Origin: Peribacillus sp. FSL H8-0477
GTDB taxonomy: Bacteria > Bacillota > Bacilli > Bacillales > DSM-1321
Reading direction: 5' to 3'
DNA length: 64,000 nt
Assembly (NCBI RefSeq): GCF_038002765.1
Contig: NZ_JBBODE010000001.1
Span: 1,426,001-1,490,000, forward strand
The stretch's first letter is position 1; each line of letters opens with the position of its first letter. The translations under genes were made by a program, and so were the position numbers. Under the pieces are notes generated by a model. That model made no database searches and was not told the DNA's origin. It worked only from the letters and a program-made list of their open reading frames with translations. Of the stretch, positions 49,646-59,119 are shown piece by piece.

Positions 49646-49666
49646 TCGATAACTCCTTTCTTGACT

Positions 49667-49700
49667 AAAAAAGCCATTCTCGGTAAAGAGAATGGCTTTT
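49667..49700 (-). terminator. terminator of infC-rpmI-rplT
   Basis: aaaagccattctc pairs with gagaatggctttt around a 4-nt loop; the minus strand ends in TTTTTTAG. Confidence 0.9.
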
Positions 49701-49716
49701 CATAGATCAAATGATC

Positions 49717-50076
49717 TTATTTTTCTAATTGTTGTTTAGCAGTAGTTGCTAATTGTGCGAATGCTTGTGCATCACTGATAGCAAGATCAGCAAGCATTTT
49801 GCGGTTCATTTCGATACCAGCAAGCTTTAAGCCAAACATTAAACGGCTGTAAGAAAGACCGTTGATGCGAGCTGCAGCATTGATACGTGTGATCCATAAT
49901 TTACGGAAATCACGTTTCTTTTGTTTACGGTCACGGAAAGCATAGTTTCCTGACTTCATTACTTGTTGGTTAGCTACTTTGAAAAGAATATGTTTCGCGC
50001 CATAGTAACCTTTAGCTAATTTTATAACCTTTTTACGACGTTTGCGAGTAACAGTACCGCCTTTTACACGTGGCAT
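49717..50076 (-). CDS. rplT: ribosomal protein bL20
   Basis: 119 residues; early assembly protein of the 50S subunit. [29 protein letters not shown] at the N-terminus is the basic extension, followed by the globular [36 protein letters not shown]. In Bacillus L20 represses its own operon through the infC leader. 35 bp after rpmI. Confidence 0.98.
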   Translation of the reverse strand: MPRVKGGTVTRKRRKKVIKLAKGYYGAKHILFKVANQQVMKSGNYAFRDRKQKKRDFRKLWITRINAAARINGLSYSRLMFGLKLAGIEMNRKMLADLAISDAQAFAQLATTAKQQLEK

Positions 50077-50111
50077 GTTATTTCCCTCCTATTTCAATCG
50101 AACAATCGATT

Positions 50112-50312
50112 TTACTTGATATTGTCTAACATGTGACGAATACGTTTGTAGTCACCTTTACTTACAAGACTAGCTTTACGAAGATTGCGTTTTTGCTTAG
50201 TTGATTTGTTAGCAAATAAATGGCTTGTATAAGCATTTCCGCGCTTCAATTTACCGGATCCAGTTTTTTTGAAACGTTTAGCAGAACCGCGGTGAGTTTT
50301 CATCTTTGGCAT
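50112..50312 (-). CDS. rpmI: ribosomal protein bL35
   Basis: 66 residues, highly basic: [20 protein letters not shown] and a C-terminal half with [23 protein letters not shown] behind GAGGAGG, 22 bp after infC in the infC-rpmI-rplT operon. Confidence 0.98.
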   Translation of the reverse strand: MPKMKTHRGSAKRFKKTGSGKLKRGNAYTSHLFANKSTKQKRNLRKASLVSKGDYKRIRHMLDNIK

Positions 50313-50334
50313 AAGGTATTCCTCCTCATTACAA

Positions 50335-50850
50335 TTACTTTTCGTTTTTCGGTGCTAATATAATGAACATACTGCGACCATCCATTTTTGGATGTTGTTC
50401 AATAGTAGCCACTTCTTTACAAGCTTCAGCAAAGCGAACTAGTACACGTTGACCAATCTCTTTATGTGTAATCGCACGTCCCTTAAAGCGGATAGAAGCT
50501 TTTACTTTATCGCCTTTTTCAAGGAATTTAATCCCGTTGCGAAGTTTCGTATTATAATCATGTTCCTCAATTGTAGGGCTCAAACGAACCTCTTTCAAAC
50601 TGATGATCTTTTGATTTTTACGAGCTTCTTTTTCTTTCTTTTGCTGCTCGAAGCGGTGTTTTCCGTAGTCCATAATCCGGGCTACCGGAGGCTTTGCATT
50701 CGCAGCAACTAGAACTAGATCAAGATTTACACGAGCGGCGATTTCCATTGCTTCGAATTTAGTTTTAATTCCAAGCTGCTCTCCGTTTTGATCGATTAGT
50801 CGAACTTCACGGGCGCGGATGCCCTCGTTTACCATCGCGTCTTTACTAAT
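50335..50850 (-). CDS. infC: translation initiation factor IF-3
   Basis: Binds the 30S subunit and checks initiator tRNA and start codon. The conserved domain reads [21 protein letters not shown] to ending [12 protein letters not shown]-domain about 1-75, linker [17 protein letters not shown]-domain about 90-170. An ATG at 50835 lacks a ribosome site, whereas ATT at 50850 has GGAGGTG upstream; AUU starts are known for infC and allow feedback by IF-3. With ATT the protein has 171 residues and begins (M)SKDAMVNEG. Confidence 0.93.
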   Translation of the reverse strand: MSKDAMVNEGIRAREVRLIDQNGEQLGIKTKFEAMEIAARVNLDLVLVAANAKPPVARIMDYGKHRFEQQKKEKEARKNQKIISLKEVRLSPTIEEHDYNTKLRNGIKFLEKGDKVKASIRFKGRAITHKEIGQRVLVRFAEACKEVATIEQHPKMDGRSMFIILAPKNEK

Positions 50851-50859
50851 AGTTAGCCA

Positions 50860-51175
50860 CCTCCAAGGTTATTTAACGAATAAACGGTTTGATTAAAAAA
50901 TTCACACACGACTATCGGCGTAATCGCCCATGATTTGCTCTTGCCTTATCGCACAAAAAAAGCGTCGATGCCTATGACACCCACACTGATAGACTAAGTT
51001 GAATAAATTCAAATAATCAAATCATGACCTGCAGACAACTTATTGCGTCGCCAGGTGAGAAGCGGGTGCTCCTTCTTTCACTCAAACACGTATTCAATTT
51101 ACCTTAGAAAATATATCATAAACACAGATGATCTGTCAAATGCATAAATTAAATATTAATTACTACAACAGAAGT
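50860..51175 (-). ncRNA. L20 leader of infC operon
   Basis: A roughly 320-nt leader on the minus strand contains GGAGCACCCGCTTCTCACC, CTGGCGACGCAATAAG and CATAGGCATCGACGC, segments I recognise from Bacillus L20 leaders, followed by a T run after CGACGC (50962-50956) consistent with attenuation. In B. subtilis L20 binding to this RNA ends transcription early. Fills most of the 50851-51245 gap. Confidence 0.8.
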
Positions 51176-51176
51176 T

Positions 51177-51205
51177 ATCTTATCAAATATCGACAGAGTT
51201 TGCAA
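51177..51205 (-). promoter_or_regulatory. promoter of infC operon
   Basis: Minus strand TTGCAA (51205-51200), 17-bp spacer, TAAGAT (51182-51177). Confidence 0.75.
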
Positions 51206-51245
51206 TACCTTTTTTATCATCTGCTATACTTTTCTACAAATTTTG

Positions 51246-51737
51246 TTAAATTAACTTGGATAAATAGTATTCATCACAATAACTCCCATCAATAAAGACA
51301 GAGTTTCTTTTCGTTCCCTCTACTTCAAATCCCATCTTACGATAAAGTGCGCGTGCAGATTCATTTTGAGCAAGTACCGTCAACTCCACTCGATGAATAG
51401 CGTGTTCGACCGCCCATTTCTCCATTTCCTCAAAAAGCCTTGTGCCAATACCTTGTCCACGAAATGCCTCAGAAATCCCAATAACCAGATAAATGGTATG
51501 TTTAACTCTTTTAAGCGCGCTTCCCTGAATTAATAAATAACCAGCAAGAACGCCCCCAATATCCTCCACCAGCCACTCAGAAGTATCCGATTCAGACACA
51601 GCAGTAATTCTCTTACGAATCTGCTCAGGCGTCGTTTGACGTTCCCCTGGTCCGTATAGCATGACATTTGACTGATCCACTTCTTTAAACAGCTGCGATA
51701 ATCGCACCGCATCATCTGGTACTGCTTTTCGAATCAA
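51246..51737 (-). CDS. GNAT-family N-acetyltransferase
   Basis: 163 residues. The acetyl-CoA loop reads IGISEAFRGQGIGTRLFEEMEKWA (about 87-110), followed by HRVELTVLAQNESARALYRKMGFEVEGTKR (about 115-144), typical of RimI/YkkB-like transferases acting on small molecules or protein N-termini; substrate unknown. ATG start with no strong ribosome site visible. Not in the B. subtilis order here, so it may be an insertion between infC and thrS. Confidence 0.85.
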   Translation of the reverse strand: MIRKAVPDDAVRLSQLFKEVDQSNVMLYGPGERQTTPEQIRKRITAVSESDTSEWLVEDIGGVLAGYLLIQGSALKRVKHTIYLVIGISEAFRGQGIGTRLFEEMEKWAVEHAIHRVELTVLAQNESARALYRKMGFEVEGTKRNSVFIDGSYCDEYYLSKLI

Positions 51738-51800
51738 TAAAAACTCCCCATTTCGTTATAATATTTCTGCATATACATTACTGCATTCCTCATTTGAGAG

Positions 51801-52200
51801 TATTTCCACCGGAATTTAACGCAAATCCATATTAATCCCGTCTGGCAACTAATTAAGTGGTTCGAATACCCCATCGTGTATCAGTCACTTTAAAAAAATG
51901 TAGCTGATGATACTCTTGGGGGGGTATTTCCACCCGATTTTAACGCAAATCCATATTAATCCCGTCTGGCATGGAGTTATTCCCGTCTGAGGATGCTGTA
52001 TTCCCGTCTGGCACATCGTATTCCCGTCTCGTGAGCCCATATTCCCGTCTGGAAGCTAATTAAGGGGGTCAAATACCCAGCTGGGTATCAATCACTTAAA
52101 AATTGTCGCTAATGATTACTCCTGTAGGGGATTTCCGCCGGATTTTAGAGCAAATCCGTATTACCCTCGACCGGGACCTTAATTAACAAATTTTTCAGTC
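51801..52200. repeat. duplicated ~124-bp block with embedded 21-bp array
   Basis: Copy one begins at 51801 (tatttccacc), copy two at 51925 (tatttccaccc), and a partial third at 52131 (atttccgccg). Copies share taacgcaaatccatattaat, CCCGTCTGG, CTAATTAAG and the AATACC..ATCA.TCACTT tail. Copy two is longer only because it holds five CCCGTCT units instead of one. No gene is visible in 51738-52246. Confidence 0.85.
51955..52064. repeat. 21-bp-period array, core ATTCCCGTCT (5 units)
   Basis: CCCGTCT occurs at 51961, 51982, 52003, 52023 and 52044 (spacings 21, 21, 20, 21), each preceded by AT or ATT and mostly followed by GG; the remaining bases vary. A lone copy of the core lies at 51837. Located beyond the thrS terminator. 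Confidence 0.9.
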
Positions 52201-52215
52201 TTCTTTTGTTAAAAT

Positions 52216-52241
52216 AAAGGGACACATGGCTGTGTCCCTTT
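52216..52241 (-). terminator. terminator of thrS
   Basis: aaagggacaca pairs with tgtgtcccttt around a short loop; minus strand continues TATTTTAAC. Confidence 0.85.
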
Positions 52242-52246
52242 ATTGC

Positions 52247-54178
52247 TTAGAGTTTTGCTTCTGTTTTAATGACTTTTAGGAAGTCATCAAATGACATGGT
52301 TTCGGATTTTTGTTCGCCGTATTTACGAACGTTTACGCTGCCTTCTTTGCTTTCATTGTCACCGACAACGAGCATATAAGGAATCTTTTGCATTTGTGCT
52401 TCGCGGATCTTATAGCCGATTTTTTCATCACGCTGATCCATTGTAATACGTAATCCTTCTGCTTGAAGTTTTTCTTGAATTTCTTTTGCGTATTCAAGAT
52501 GGACTTCAGGCGAAACCGGAATGATTTGCGCTTGTACAGGCGCAAGCCATGTTGGGAACGCACCTTTGTATTCTTCAATTAAGAACGCAACGAAACGTTC
52601 CATTGTTGATACAACCCCGCGGTGAATAACTACAGGACGGTGCTGCTTGCCATCTTCTCCTACATAATTTAAATCAAAGCGTTCTGGCAGTAAGAAATCA
52701 AGTTGAACCGTTGAAAGTGTTTCGTCCTTGCCAAGTGCTGTACGTACTTGAACATCCAGCTTTGGTCCGTAGAAAGCAGCTTCTCCTTCAGCTTCGAAGT
52801 AATCTAAGCCTAGATCATCCATGGCTTCTTTCAGCATGCTTTGTGCTTTTTCCCACATTGCATCATCATCAAAATACTTTTCAGTATCGGCAGGATCGCG
52901 ATAAGAAAGGCGGAATGAGTAGTCATTCAGATCAAAATCTTTATACACGGCAAGAATTAGGTTCACTACGCGTTTGAACTCATCTTTAATTTGGTCTGGG
53001 CGTACAAAGATATGAGCATCGTTTAATGTCATCCCACGAACACGCTGAAGGCCAGATAAGGCACCGGACATTTCATACCGATGCTGTGTTCCAAGTTCCG
53101 CAATACGAATTGGCAGCTCACGGTAGCTGTGAATGCTGTTTTTGTAGACCATCATATGATGCGGACAGTTCATCGGACGAAGAACCAGCTGCTCATTATC
53201 AAGGTCCATTACTGGGAACATATCCTCTTGGTAATGCTCCCAGTGGCCGGATGTTTTATATAAATCGACACTTCCCATTATAGGAGTATACACATGATCG
53301 TAGCCAAGACGCTGTTCTTTATCAACAATATACCGCTCGATTACACGACGGATAGTCGCACCTTTTGGCAACCATAATGGAAGGCCTTGACCTACTAATT
53401 GTGAGCTTGTAAACAATTGAAGCTCTTTCCCAATTTTACGGTGGTCACGCTCTTTTGCTTCTTCAAGTAAACGCATATGTTCCGCAAGATCTTCTTTTTT
53501 GAAGAAGGCAGTACCATAAATACGTTGAAGCATTTTATTATCGCTGTTCCCTCTCCAATAAGCTCCGGCAATACTAAGCAGCTTAAATTCTTTAATCTTG
53601 CCAGTTGAAGGAACGTGAACGCCGCGGCAAAGATCGAAATAATCGCCCTGTTCATAAATAGTTACTTGCTCATCAGCTGGAATGGCCTCAATTAGTTCTA
53701 ATTTATATTCATCATCAATTCCCTTAAATCGTTTAATTGCTTCATCACGACTTACCTCAAGACGAACTACTTCAATATTTTCATTGATAATTTTTTTCAT
53801 TTCTTTTTCAATCTTCGGAAGGTCTTCTGGAGTCAGTGATTCTTCTAAATCAATATCATAGTAGAATCCGCCTTCAATAACGGGACCTACACCGAATTTT
53901 GCACCTTTATAGAGGCGTTTAACAGCTTGTGCCATTAAGTGAGCTGTACTGTGACGCAATACTTCAAGAGCGGGTTCACTATCTTGAGTAATGATTTCTA
54001 TGGCAGCATCTTCTTCGATTGGACGTTTCAGATCATACATTTCGTTATTCACTTTTCCAGCGATCGATTTTTTCTTTAACCCTGGGCTGATTGAAGCAGC
54101 GATTTCTTCAATCGAAGTACCTGATGGATATTCCTTCACTGCGCCATCAGGGAATGTAATGTTTAGTAATTCAGACAT
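52247..54178 (-). CDS. thrS: threonyl-tRNA synthetase
   Basis: 643 residues, class II. N-terminal TGS domain ([23 protein letters not shown], about 4-26), editing domain with [15 protein letters not shown] (about 76-90) and later [10 protein letters not shown] (about 183-192), catalytic core with [13 protein letters not shown] (about 333-345, zinc Cys/His) and [18 protein letters not shown], then the anticodon-binding domain (about 540-640). ATG behind GGAGTGG. Controlled by the T-box upstream. Confidence 0.97.
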   Translation of the reverse strand: MSELLNITFPDGAVKEYPSGTSIEEIAASISPGLKKKSIAGKVNNEMYDLKRPIEEDAAIEIITQDSEPALEVLRHSTAHLMAQAVKRLYKGAKFGVGPVIEGGFYYDIDLEESLTPEDLPKIEKEMKKIINENIEVVRLEVSRDEAIKRFKGIDDEYKLELIEAIPADEQVTIYEQGDYFDLCRGVHVPSTGKIKEFKLLSIAGAYWRGNSDNKMLQRIYGTAFFKKEDLAEHMRLLEEAKERDHRKIGKELQLFTSSQLVGQGLPLWLPKGATIRRVIERYIVDKEQRLGYDHVYTPIMGSVDLYKTSGHWEHYQEDMFPVMDLDNEQLVLRPMNCPHHMMVYKNSIHSYRELPIRIAELGTQHRYEMSGALSGLQRVRGMTLNDAHIFVRPDQIKDEFKRVVNLILAVYKDFDLNDYSFRLSYRDPADTEKYFDDDAMWEKAQSMLKEAMDDLGLDYFEAEGEAAFYGPKLDVQVRTALGKDETLSTVQLDFLLPERFDLNYVGEDGKQHRPVVIHRGVVSTMERFVAFLIEEYKGAFPTWLAPVQAQIIPVSPEVHLEYAKEIQEKLQAEGLRITMDQRDEKIGYKIREAQMQKIPYMLVVGDNESKEGSVNVRKYGEQKSETMSFDDFLKVIKTEAKL

Positions 54179-54209
54179 GTAATACCACTCCTTCTAATTT
54201 TTAGGACAA

Positions 54210-54480
54210 ACAAAAAAGCCCGCCCCTGTATAAAATACAGGGACGAGCTTAATAAATTAATTAAGACCCGCGGTTCCACCCTCGTTCCGCTTCACCCTTT
54301 CAGGTAAAACGACACTCGTAACCAGATAACGGGGGTTTTCCGTCAGCCATTACTCACACATGTTTTCCAGGCTGAAGTTCTGAGGCGGTAAGTGTTCTGT
54401 CCATGCTAGGAAGCTTTCAGCCATGACTTCCCTCTCTACTAACTGGTTATAAGAATACCCGTGCCCTCAATCGTAACGTT
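54210..54480 (-). ncRNA. T-box leader, threonine specifier (ACC), thrS
   Basis: Minus strand: AGTAGAGAGGGAAGTCATGG (AG-box area), specifier region GAACACTTACCGCC with ACC at 54389-54387, T-box GAGGGTGGAACCGCGGG at 54283-54267, and a terminator at 54212-54250 (AAGCTCGTCCCTGTA / TACAGGGGCGGGCTT then TTTTT). The T-box variant TGGAACCGCG is common. The specifier is inferred from position and from the downstream gene. Confidence 0.9.
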
Positions 54481-54568
54481 AAAATGTATAAAATTAGTAT
54501 GTAGCAAATTATAAGTTGTTATGTAATGAAAATCAAGGGCTTTTTTCTCTCTTCAAACCGTTTTTTGA

Positions 54569-55453
54569 TTATAAACCAGGTATTGCTTCGTCATCCCATG
54601 GCTGAATCGCTTTTTTCTGCAAGTCAAAGAAAGTGGTAATGGGTCGAATTATACTGCGTTCTTCAAATAATCGGACGATTGCTCGCACATGACCATCCTC
54701 TGCATGATCACTATATAGATAGACACGTTCTGGTGCTATTGAAATAAGTGGTGCAAGAGTAGTTGAATCCACATAAATTAAGTTCCCTGCGAATAACCGC
54801 CGGTTGATCATCATTTGTAGTTCCTTCTTATCTACTTTACGGAAATCTGCTGTATAAAAACTAAAGTCATTTTGATGAAGTAAATGCAGGACTTTCATCT
54901 TCGGCTCCTGTCGTTTTAAGCAATCACGTAATGACGCAAGAAAGCTTTGATAATCTTGTTCAAGCTTATACTCATCAATGGCATGTTCCACATAGGTTCC
55001 GAGAATATCGTAAATCGCTCTAAGTCGAAACATTGCAAACGAGTCGAAGGAAAAGCTTTGGCCGTCTGCAAAAATCACCGCAGTCAGTCCTTCCGAGATC
55101 ATCTCTCTAATTTTCCGCAGCGGTTGATTCTCACCAGTCAATCTCTCTCCTTCTATAATCGCCGCTGAAATATCCAAGATTGCATCAATTTCATCACGTT
55201 CACGAAAATAAAAGCGAAGTGTAATAATTTGTTCAAGCCATTCCCAAATTTTCTCTGTTAAAAAAAACGTATAGAACGCATCACTAAGGAGCATATGCAT
55301 CTTTTCCATATACTCGCTATCCAGATCAACGATTAGTTCATTTTTAGGAAGCCACTGAAAAAATGTGTGAAGCTCTGTCCACAGCGGGTGGTCAGAGATG
55401 ATAGTGTTCAACTTCTCTGCCTCTCCATTACCTTGAAAATAAATATGCACCAA
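54569..55453 (-). CDS. ytxC: putative sporulation protein YtxC
   Basis: 294 residues, matching B. subtilis YtxC in length and place between thrS and dnaI. The central part (FDSFAMFRLRAIYDILGTYVEHAIDEYKLEQDYQSFLASLRDCL) is helical; no catalytic motif or membrane segment seen. Associated with sporulation only by family name. TTG or GTG start (55453 or 55450) behind GGGGGGG. Confidence 0.85.
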   Translation of the reverse strand: MVHIYFQGNGEAEKLNTIISDHPLWTELHTFFQWLPKNELIVDLDSEYMEKMHMLLSDAFYTFFLTEKIWEWLEQIITLRFYFRERDEIDAILDISAAIIEGERLTGENQPLRKIREMISEGLTAVIFADGQSFSFDSFAMFRLRAIYDILGTYVEHAIDEYKLEQDYQSFLASLRDCLKRQEPKMKVLHLLHQNDFSFYTADFRKVDKKELQMMINRRLFAGNLIYVDSTTLAPLISIAPERVYLYSDHAEDGHVRAIVRLFEERSIIRPITTFFDLQKKAIQPWDDEAIPGL

Positions 55454-55526
55454 ATCCCCCCCTACATATGCTTATGTACTTCATATATATGGGATAAGCT
55501 GTTTATTTAGAAGCAGAACGTCTAGC

Positions 55527-55557
55527 AAAAAAAAAAGCCGTCCAAGAATGGACGGCC
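55527..55557 (-). terminator. terminator of nrdR-dnaB-dnaI
   Basis: Minus strand GCCGTCC-attctt-GGACGGC followed by ten T residues. Confidence 0.93.
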
Positions 55558-55578
55558 ATGAGAGTATTTCGCTAAAGC

Positions 55579-56523
55579 TTAATGCCGGCGATTTTTCCCA
55601 TCAAGATGAATAGGATCTGCAAGATACATGATCCGTTCCATCACTCGAGCTGCTTTGACTTCTTCCTTTTCGCCACGCTGCGAGAAGGTAAGATGATTCT
55701 TAAGCTCTGCAAAATTAAAGTTTGAAGTAAAGAAGGTCGGTAAATTCTCGAGCATTCTGAATTGCAAAATGGGACCGATGACTTCGTCTCTTCCCCAGCT
55801 TGTCATGGATTCAGCACCAAGGTCATCCAACATCAATACTGAGGCCTTCTTCACCATTTCAATTTTGCTGTTTAAGGTGTTATCACCAATTGATCCCTTC
55901 AATTCTCTAAGGAAATCAGGCACATAAACAATCATAGAAGAAATCTTCCGTTCAGCCAGCTCATTAGCGATTGCACCGAGTAAATAGGTTTTTCCAACGC
56001 CAAATTGACCATGAAGATATAACCCTTTTTGTTTCTTACCTGCTTCATATTCTGTAGCAAAAATCGTGGCCTTTTCAGCTGCTTCCATTCGTCCTGCTGA
56101 AGAATCCGTTTGATAAAAGTCACGGATTGATGCCGATAAGATGTCACGAGGGACATAAAGACTTTGAATCAGCTTTTCGCGTTTCTTTTTATCATCATCA
56201 GCCGCTTTACGCGGACACATATCATATTGTAAATCTAGTGAATTGCCTTGAATAATCAATCGAGGCTGATAGCCCTTCAAGACATTGTTACACTCTCCAA
56301 GAGTCGGGCACTTTTCACAATTATGCTTACTTTGTGTGGTAAATTCATAGAGCTTGACCAAACTTTTTTCAACCATTTCATTCGTTACCGTCGAACTATT
56401 TTCATTCAAAAACAGTACGATATCCGGGTCACTTAACACTTCATCTTTTAAATGATCATACCGTTTTTTAAATTGACCAGTATTCGCTAGTTTATTAAGC
56501 GCCGTATTTATTTTTTCCATCAT
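55579..56523 (-). CDS. dnaI: primosomal helicase loader DnaI
   Basis: Loads the replicative helicase DnaC at the origin and at restart sites. 314 residues. N-terminal helicase-binding domain with zinc ligands around CEKCPTLGEC (C69, C72, C78) and C103; AAA+ module with Walker A HGQFGVGKTYL (about 171-181), Walker B SVLMLDDLGAE (about 229-239) and sensor TFFTSNFNF. ATG at 56523, 3 bp after dnaB. Confidence 0.96.
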   Translation of the reverse strand: MMEKINTALNKLANTGQFKKRYDHLKDEVLSDPDIVLFLNENSSTVTNEMVEKSLVKLYEFTTQSKHNCEKCPTLGECNNVLKGYQPRLIIQGNSLDLQYDMCPRKAADDDKKKREKLIQSLYVPRDILSASIRDFYQTDSSAGRMEAAEKATIFATEYEAGKKQKGLYLHGQFGVGKTYLLGAIANELAERKISSMIVYVPDFLRELKGSIGDNTLNSKIEMVKKASVLMLDDLGAESMTSWGRDEVIGPILQFRMLENLPTFFTSNFNFAELKNHLTFSQRGEKEEVKAARVMERIMYLADPIHLDGKNRRH

Positions 56524-56526
56524 TGA

Positions 56527-57918
56527 TCACCCCCTGTTTTTAAGATTTTTCATTTTTTCCTCAAGCTGTCGTTTTCTTTCTATTAAGGCTGAATCGTCAA
56601 CAACTGCCGCTGTCTCTGGTTCTTCTTTATTGAGCCATTCCGGAACTGGTTCTGTCCGGGTTGCTTTTTTATTTGGGTTTCTGCCTTCTTTTTTCGCTTT
56701 TGCCCATTCCTGATATTGGCGATGCTCACTCTTAGCGAGTTCCATCGCTTCAGTAACTGTCGAGACATTTTTTCGTGTCCAATGACTAGCGATTTTCTCC
56801 ACATAAGCTTTGGTAAGCTTCATATCTGTTTTCAGCATAACATACTCAATTAAGACATTTATAACCCCAGGCCGTAAATTCTGATTCAGCATAACCCCTT
56901 CAATAATCTTCATATCATTTGCAGAGGGCTCCGCCCCGCCTGAAAGCTGCATAAGACGATCCCTTGGAGAGGTCGTTTCCAAGTGTCGGATATACTCTTG
57001 TTCTTGGGTTTTCGGCTCTTCATGCTGCGTTCTGTGTTTGACAGGCTGTACTCTTTCTGTCAGCGATGGCATGTCCTTATTATACTCGATTTGATACCAA
57101 TTTTGCGCCGACTTTCTCAGCTCTTTCAAATCGATTTCATTATCCATATTCACTGAACCAATTACAAGTCCTTGCATTTGCAGCGGATTGATTCCATATA
57201 AAAATGCAAGCTTGCTGATTGTCTCTGTCACTTTTGATGTAAATGCCTTTTTAGGTGCCAGCGAGCTTTTTAATCCTGAGAAAAAGAGCGTAAAGTCAAA
57301 TGTGCTCTCAAAGCCTTCAGGTTCCTCGCCGTCAGGACGGCCGATAAATTTCTGTGTACTTTCAGGCTCTAGTGTATCAGCCGCCTCATCTGACATGTAT
57401 AATGAATCCATATGGTCGGAAGTAAAAATAGCAGAAAATGATTTAGTTACCTCTTCAAACTCATCCACTTGAATATGGTCATCACAGAAGAATTTTTTCA
57501 GGCGGTTAAAATGGGCTTTGCCGATTTTCTTGTACAAATAGATATTCAGCATTCCATCTGTAAAAAATTGCTCAGGCGTTAATGGAGGCCTCAATTCATA
57601 AATAAACTGCTTCTCATCAACCATTTTCTTCCGGAAGACCTTTACTAGTCCGATTCCTTCCAGCTTCGTCCTCGCTTCAAAGATTTCATTCAAATTTAGA
57701 CCGATTGTATTCATCAGGCTGTAATGAGTTGATGAGTGTGACCAAAGCCGATTAGCTTCTATTTCACTCCACAGGGTCATATAAAGACTAACGCAGACAG
57801 GTCCAATTAACGGCTGGTAAAGAAGCGTCAAAACCTTTCTGTCATAATCATGCAGCAGTCCTGCTGAAGAAACCATATACCGGTCCACTGGTAGTAGTTC
57901 CTGCCAATGTTTGGTCAT
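56527..57918 (-). CDS. dnaB: replication initiation/membrane attachment protein DnaB (Gram-positive type)
   Basis: 463 residues, helicase co-loader acting with DnaD and DnaI at oriC; not the E. coli DnaB helicase. N-terminal winged-helix (DnaB_2-type) region (about 1-300) and the DDBH2-like domain with SGGAEPSANDMKIIEGVMLNQNLRPGVINVLIEYVMLKTDMKLTKAYVEKIASHW (about 325-380), ending in a charged tail. Operon nrdR-dnaB-dnaI. Confidence 0.95.
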   Translation of the reverse strand: MTKHWQELLPVDRYMVSSAGLLHDYDRKVLTLLYQPLIGPVCVSLYMTLWSEIEANRLWSHSSTHYSLMNTIGLNLNEIFEARTKLEGIGLVKVFRKKMVDEKQFIYELRPPLTPEQFFTDGMLNIYLYKKIGKAHFNRLKKFFCDDHIQVDEFEEVTKSFSAIFTSDHMDSLYMSDEAADTLEPESTQKFIGRPDGEEPEGFESTFDFTLFFSGLKSSLAPKKAFTSKVTETISKLAFLYGINPLQMQGLVIGSVNMDNEIDLKELRKSAQNWYQIEYNKDMPSLTERVQPVKHRTQHEEPKTQEQEYIRHLETTSPRDRLMQLSGGAEPSANDMKIIEGVMLNQNLRPGVINVLIEYVMLKTDMKLTKAYVEKIASHWTRKNVSTVTEAMELAKSEHRQYQEWAKAKKEGRNPNKKATRTEPVPEWLNKEEPETAAVVDDSALIERKRQLEEKMKNLKNRG

Positions 57919-57965
57919 AACACCAACCCTTTCCGTACCGATAGAAAAGAGCCAAAGAGGAGTCT

Positions 57966-58433
57966 TTAGCTCTGTTTACCTTCTCTATTTAGTAGTTCCT
58001 TTAATTCATCAATAAAAACATTAATATCTTTAAATTGACGATAAACCGAGGCAAACCTTACATAGGCTACTTCATCAACTTCAGCAAGCCGATCCATAAC
58101 CATTTCCCCAATCAGGTCGCTTTTCACTTCTGAAATACCTTGGTTCCGTAATTCTTTTTCAACATAGTTCGTTATATCTTCCAATTCTTTCAATGGTACT
58201 GGACGTTTTTCGCAAGCCCTGATTAAACCGCGTAGAATTTTGTCGCGGCTGAACTCCTCACGTGTACCTTCCTTTTTGACAACAATCAAAGGAATTTCCT
58301 CAACCTTTTCAAATGTTGTAAACCGATAAGCGCACGCTTCACATTCACGTCGGCGGCGAATTGATTTGCTTTCATCCACGGGACGAGAATCAAGGACACG
58401 GGTTCCATTATATTGACAAGACGGGCACTTCAT
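57966..58433 (-). CDS. nrdR: transcriptional repressor NrdR
   Basis: Represses ribonucleotide reductase genes in response to dATP/ATP. 155 residues. Zinc ribbon with C3, C6, C31 and C34 ([16 protein letters not shown]), RRRRE, then an ATP-cone ([30 protein letters not shown], about 50-79). ATG start. First gene of nrdR-dnaB-dnaI, as in B. subtilis. Confidence 0.97.
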   Translation of the reverse strand: MKCPSCQYNGTRVLDSRPVDESKSIRRRRECEACAYRFTTFEKVEEIPLIVVKKEGTREEFSRDKILRGLIRACEKRPVPLKELEDITNYVEKELRNQGISEVKSDLIGEMVMDRLAEVDEVAYVRFASVYRQFKDINVFIDELKELLNREGKQS

Positions 58434-58577
58434 ACGTATCAGCTCCGTGTTTTTTAATACTCCCGATCACCTTTCCCGGGAGAATACCCTTTTTTCGTTT
58501 CTTTTATCTTATATAAAAGCGTCACTGTGTACAAGCAAAAAAACGATTCAGCATTATGTATCTCATCTTAGCACATT

Positions 58578-58967
58578 TTATTTACTTGATTCTACTGCGG
58601 TTAATTTCTTGCCAAGTCTGCTGTATGCCTCTATCACTTCTTGTTTTAACTGAGGATAAGCCCCAGTCAGCCGCCATTTATCCGTTGATACATAAAAATC
58701 AATCGCATTCTCAAAGTTTCTGATTGGGACTACTGAAACCACAATGGTAATGGCATGTTTTTTTGCTTCCAGCAATATTTCACCATGCTCGCGTGAGATT
58801 GATTTAATCTCATAGCGTTGCTTATCACTAAAAATTCCTTCAACTTCTGTCAGTGCCTTGTCTTGTGTGATCTTATAATAACGTGTTTGCAGCTCTTTAT
58901 CTTGATGGTGATCATTAGTCGAACATTGTTGTTTATACCGAGTAACAATTGATTTAGCCCAACCCAT
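58578..58967 (-). CDS. uncharacterised cytosolic protein
   Basis: 129 residues, conserved between speD and nrdR in some Bacillus relatives as I recall, with no known function. Begins MGWAKSIVTRYKQQCSTNDH; alternating strand pattern (RYYKITQDKALTEVEGIFSDKQRYEIKSISREHGEILLEA), no membrane segment. The frame is open to 59018, but AAGGTGGAG followed by a 9-bp gap supports the ATG at 58967. Confidence 0.72.
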   Translation of the reverse strand: MGWAKSIVTRYKQQCSTNDHHQDKELQTRYYKITQDKALTEVEGIFSDKQRYEIKSISREHGEILLEAKKHAITIVVSVVPIRNFENAIDFYVSTDKWRLTGAYPQLKQEVIEAYSRLGKKLTAVESSK

Positions 58968-59072
58968 CTGCTTCATCTCCACCTTAAATATCTTTCCCTT
59001 TATTATACATGTTTGCAAGGCAATCCTGTTATAAAAAGCCCTTTTTTGCCTTTAATTGTCTAAAAAATCCAT

Positions 59073-59100
59073 TAAAAAAAGAGATGCATCCGCACCTCTT
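59073..59100 (-). terminator. terminator of speD
   Basis: Minus strand AGAGGTGC pairs with GCATCTCT, followed by TTTTTTT. Confidence 0.85.
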
Positions 59101-59119
59101 CTTGATTTAGTAATGTTAA

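Noticed and set aside
17629..52064. The 21-bp arrays as CRISPR arrays
   Set aside because: Fixed part is 7-13 bp and the variable part 8-14 bp, far below CRISPR repeat and spacer lengths; no cas genes or leader nearby.
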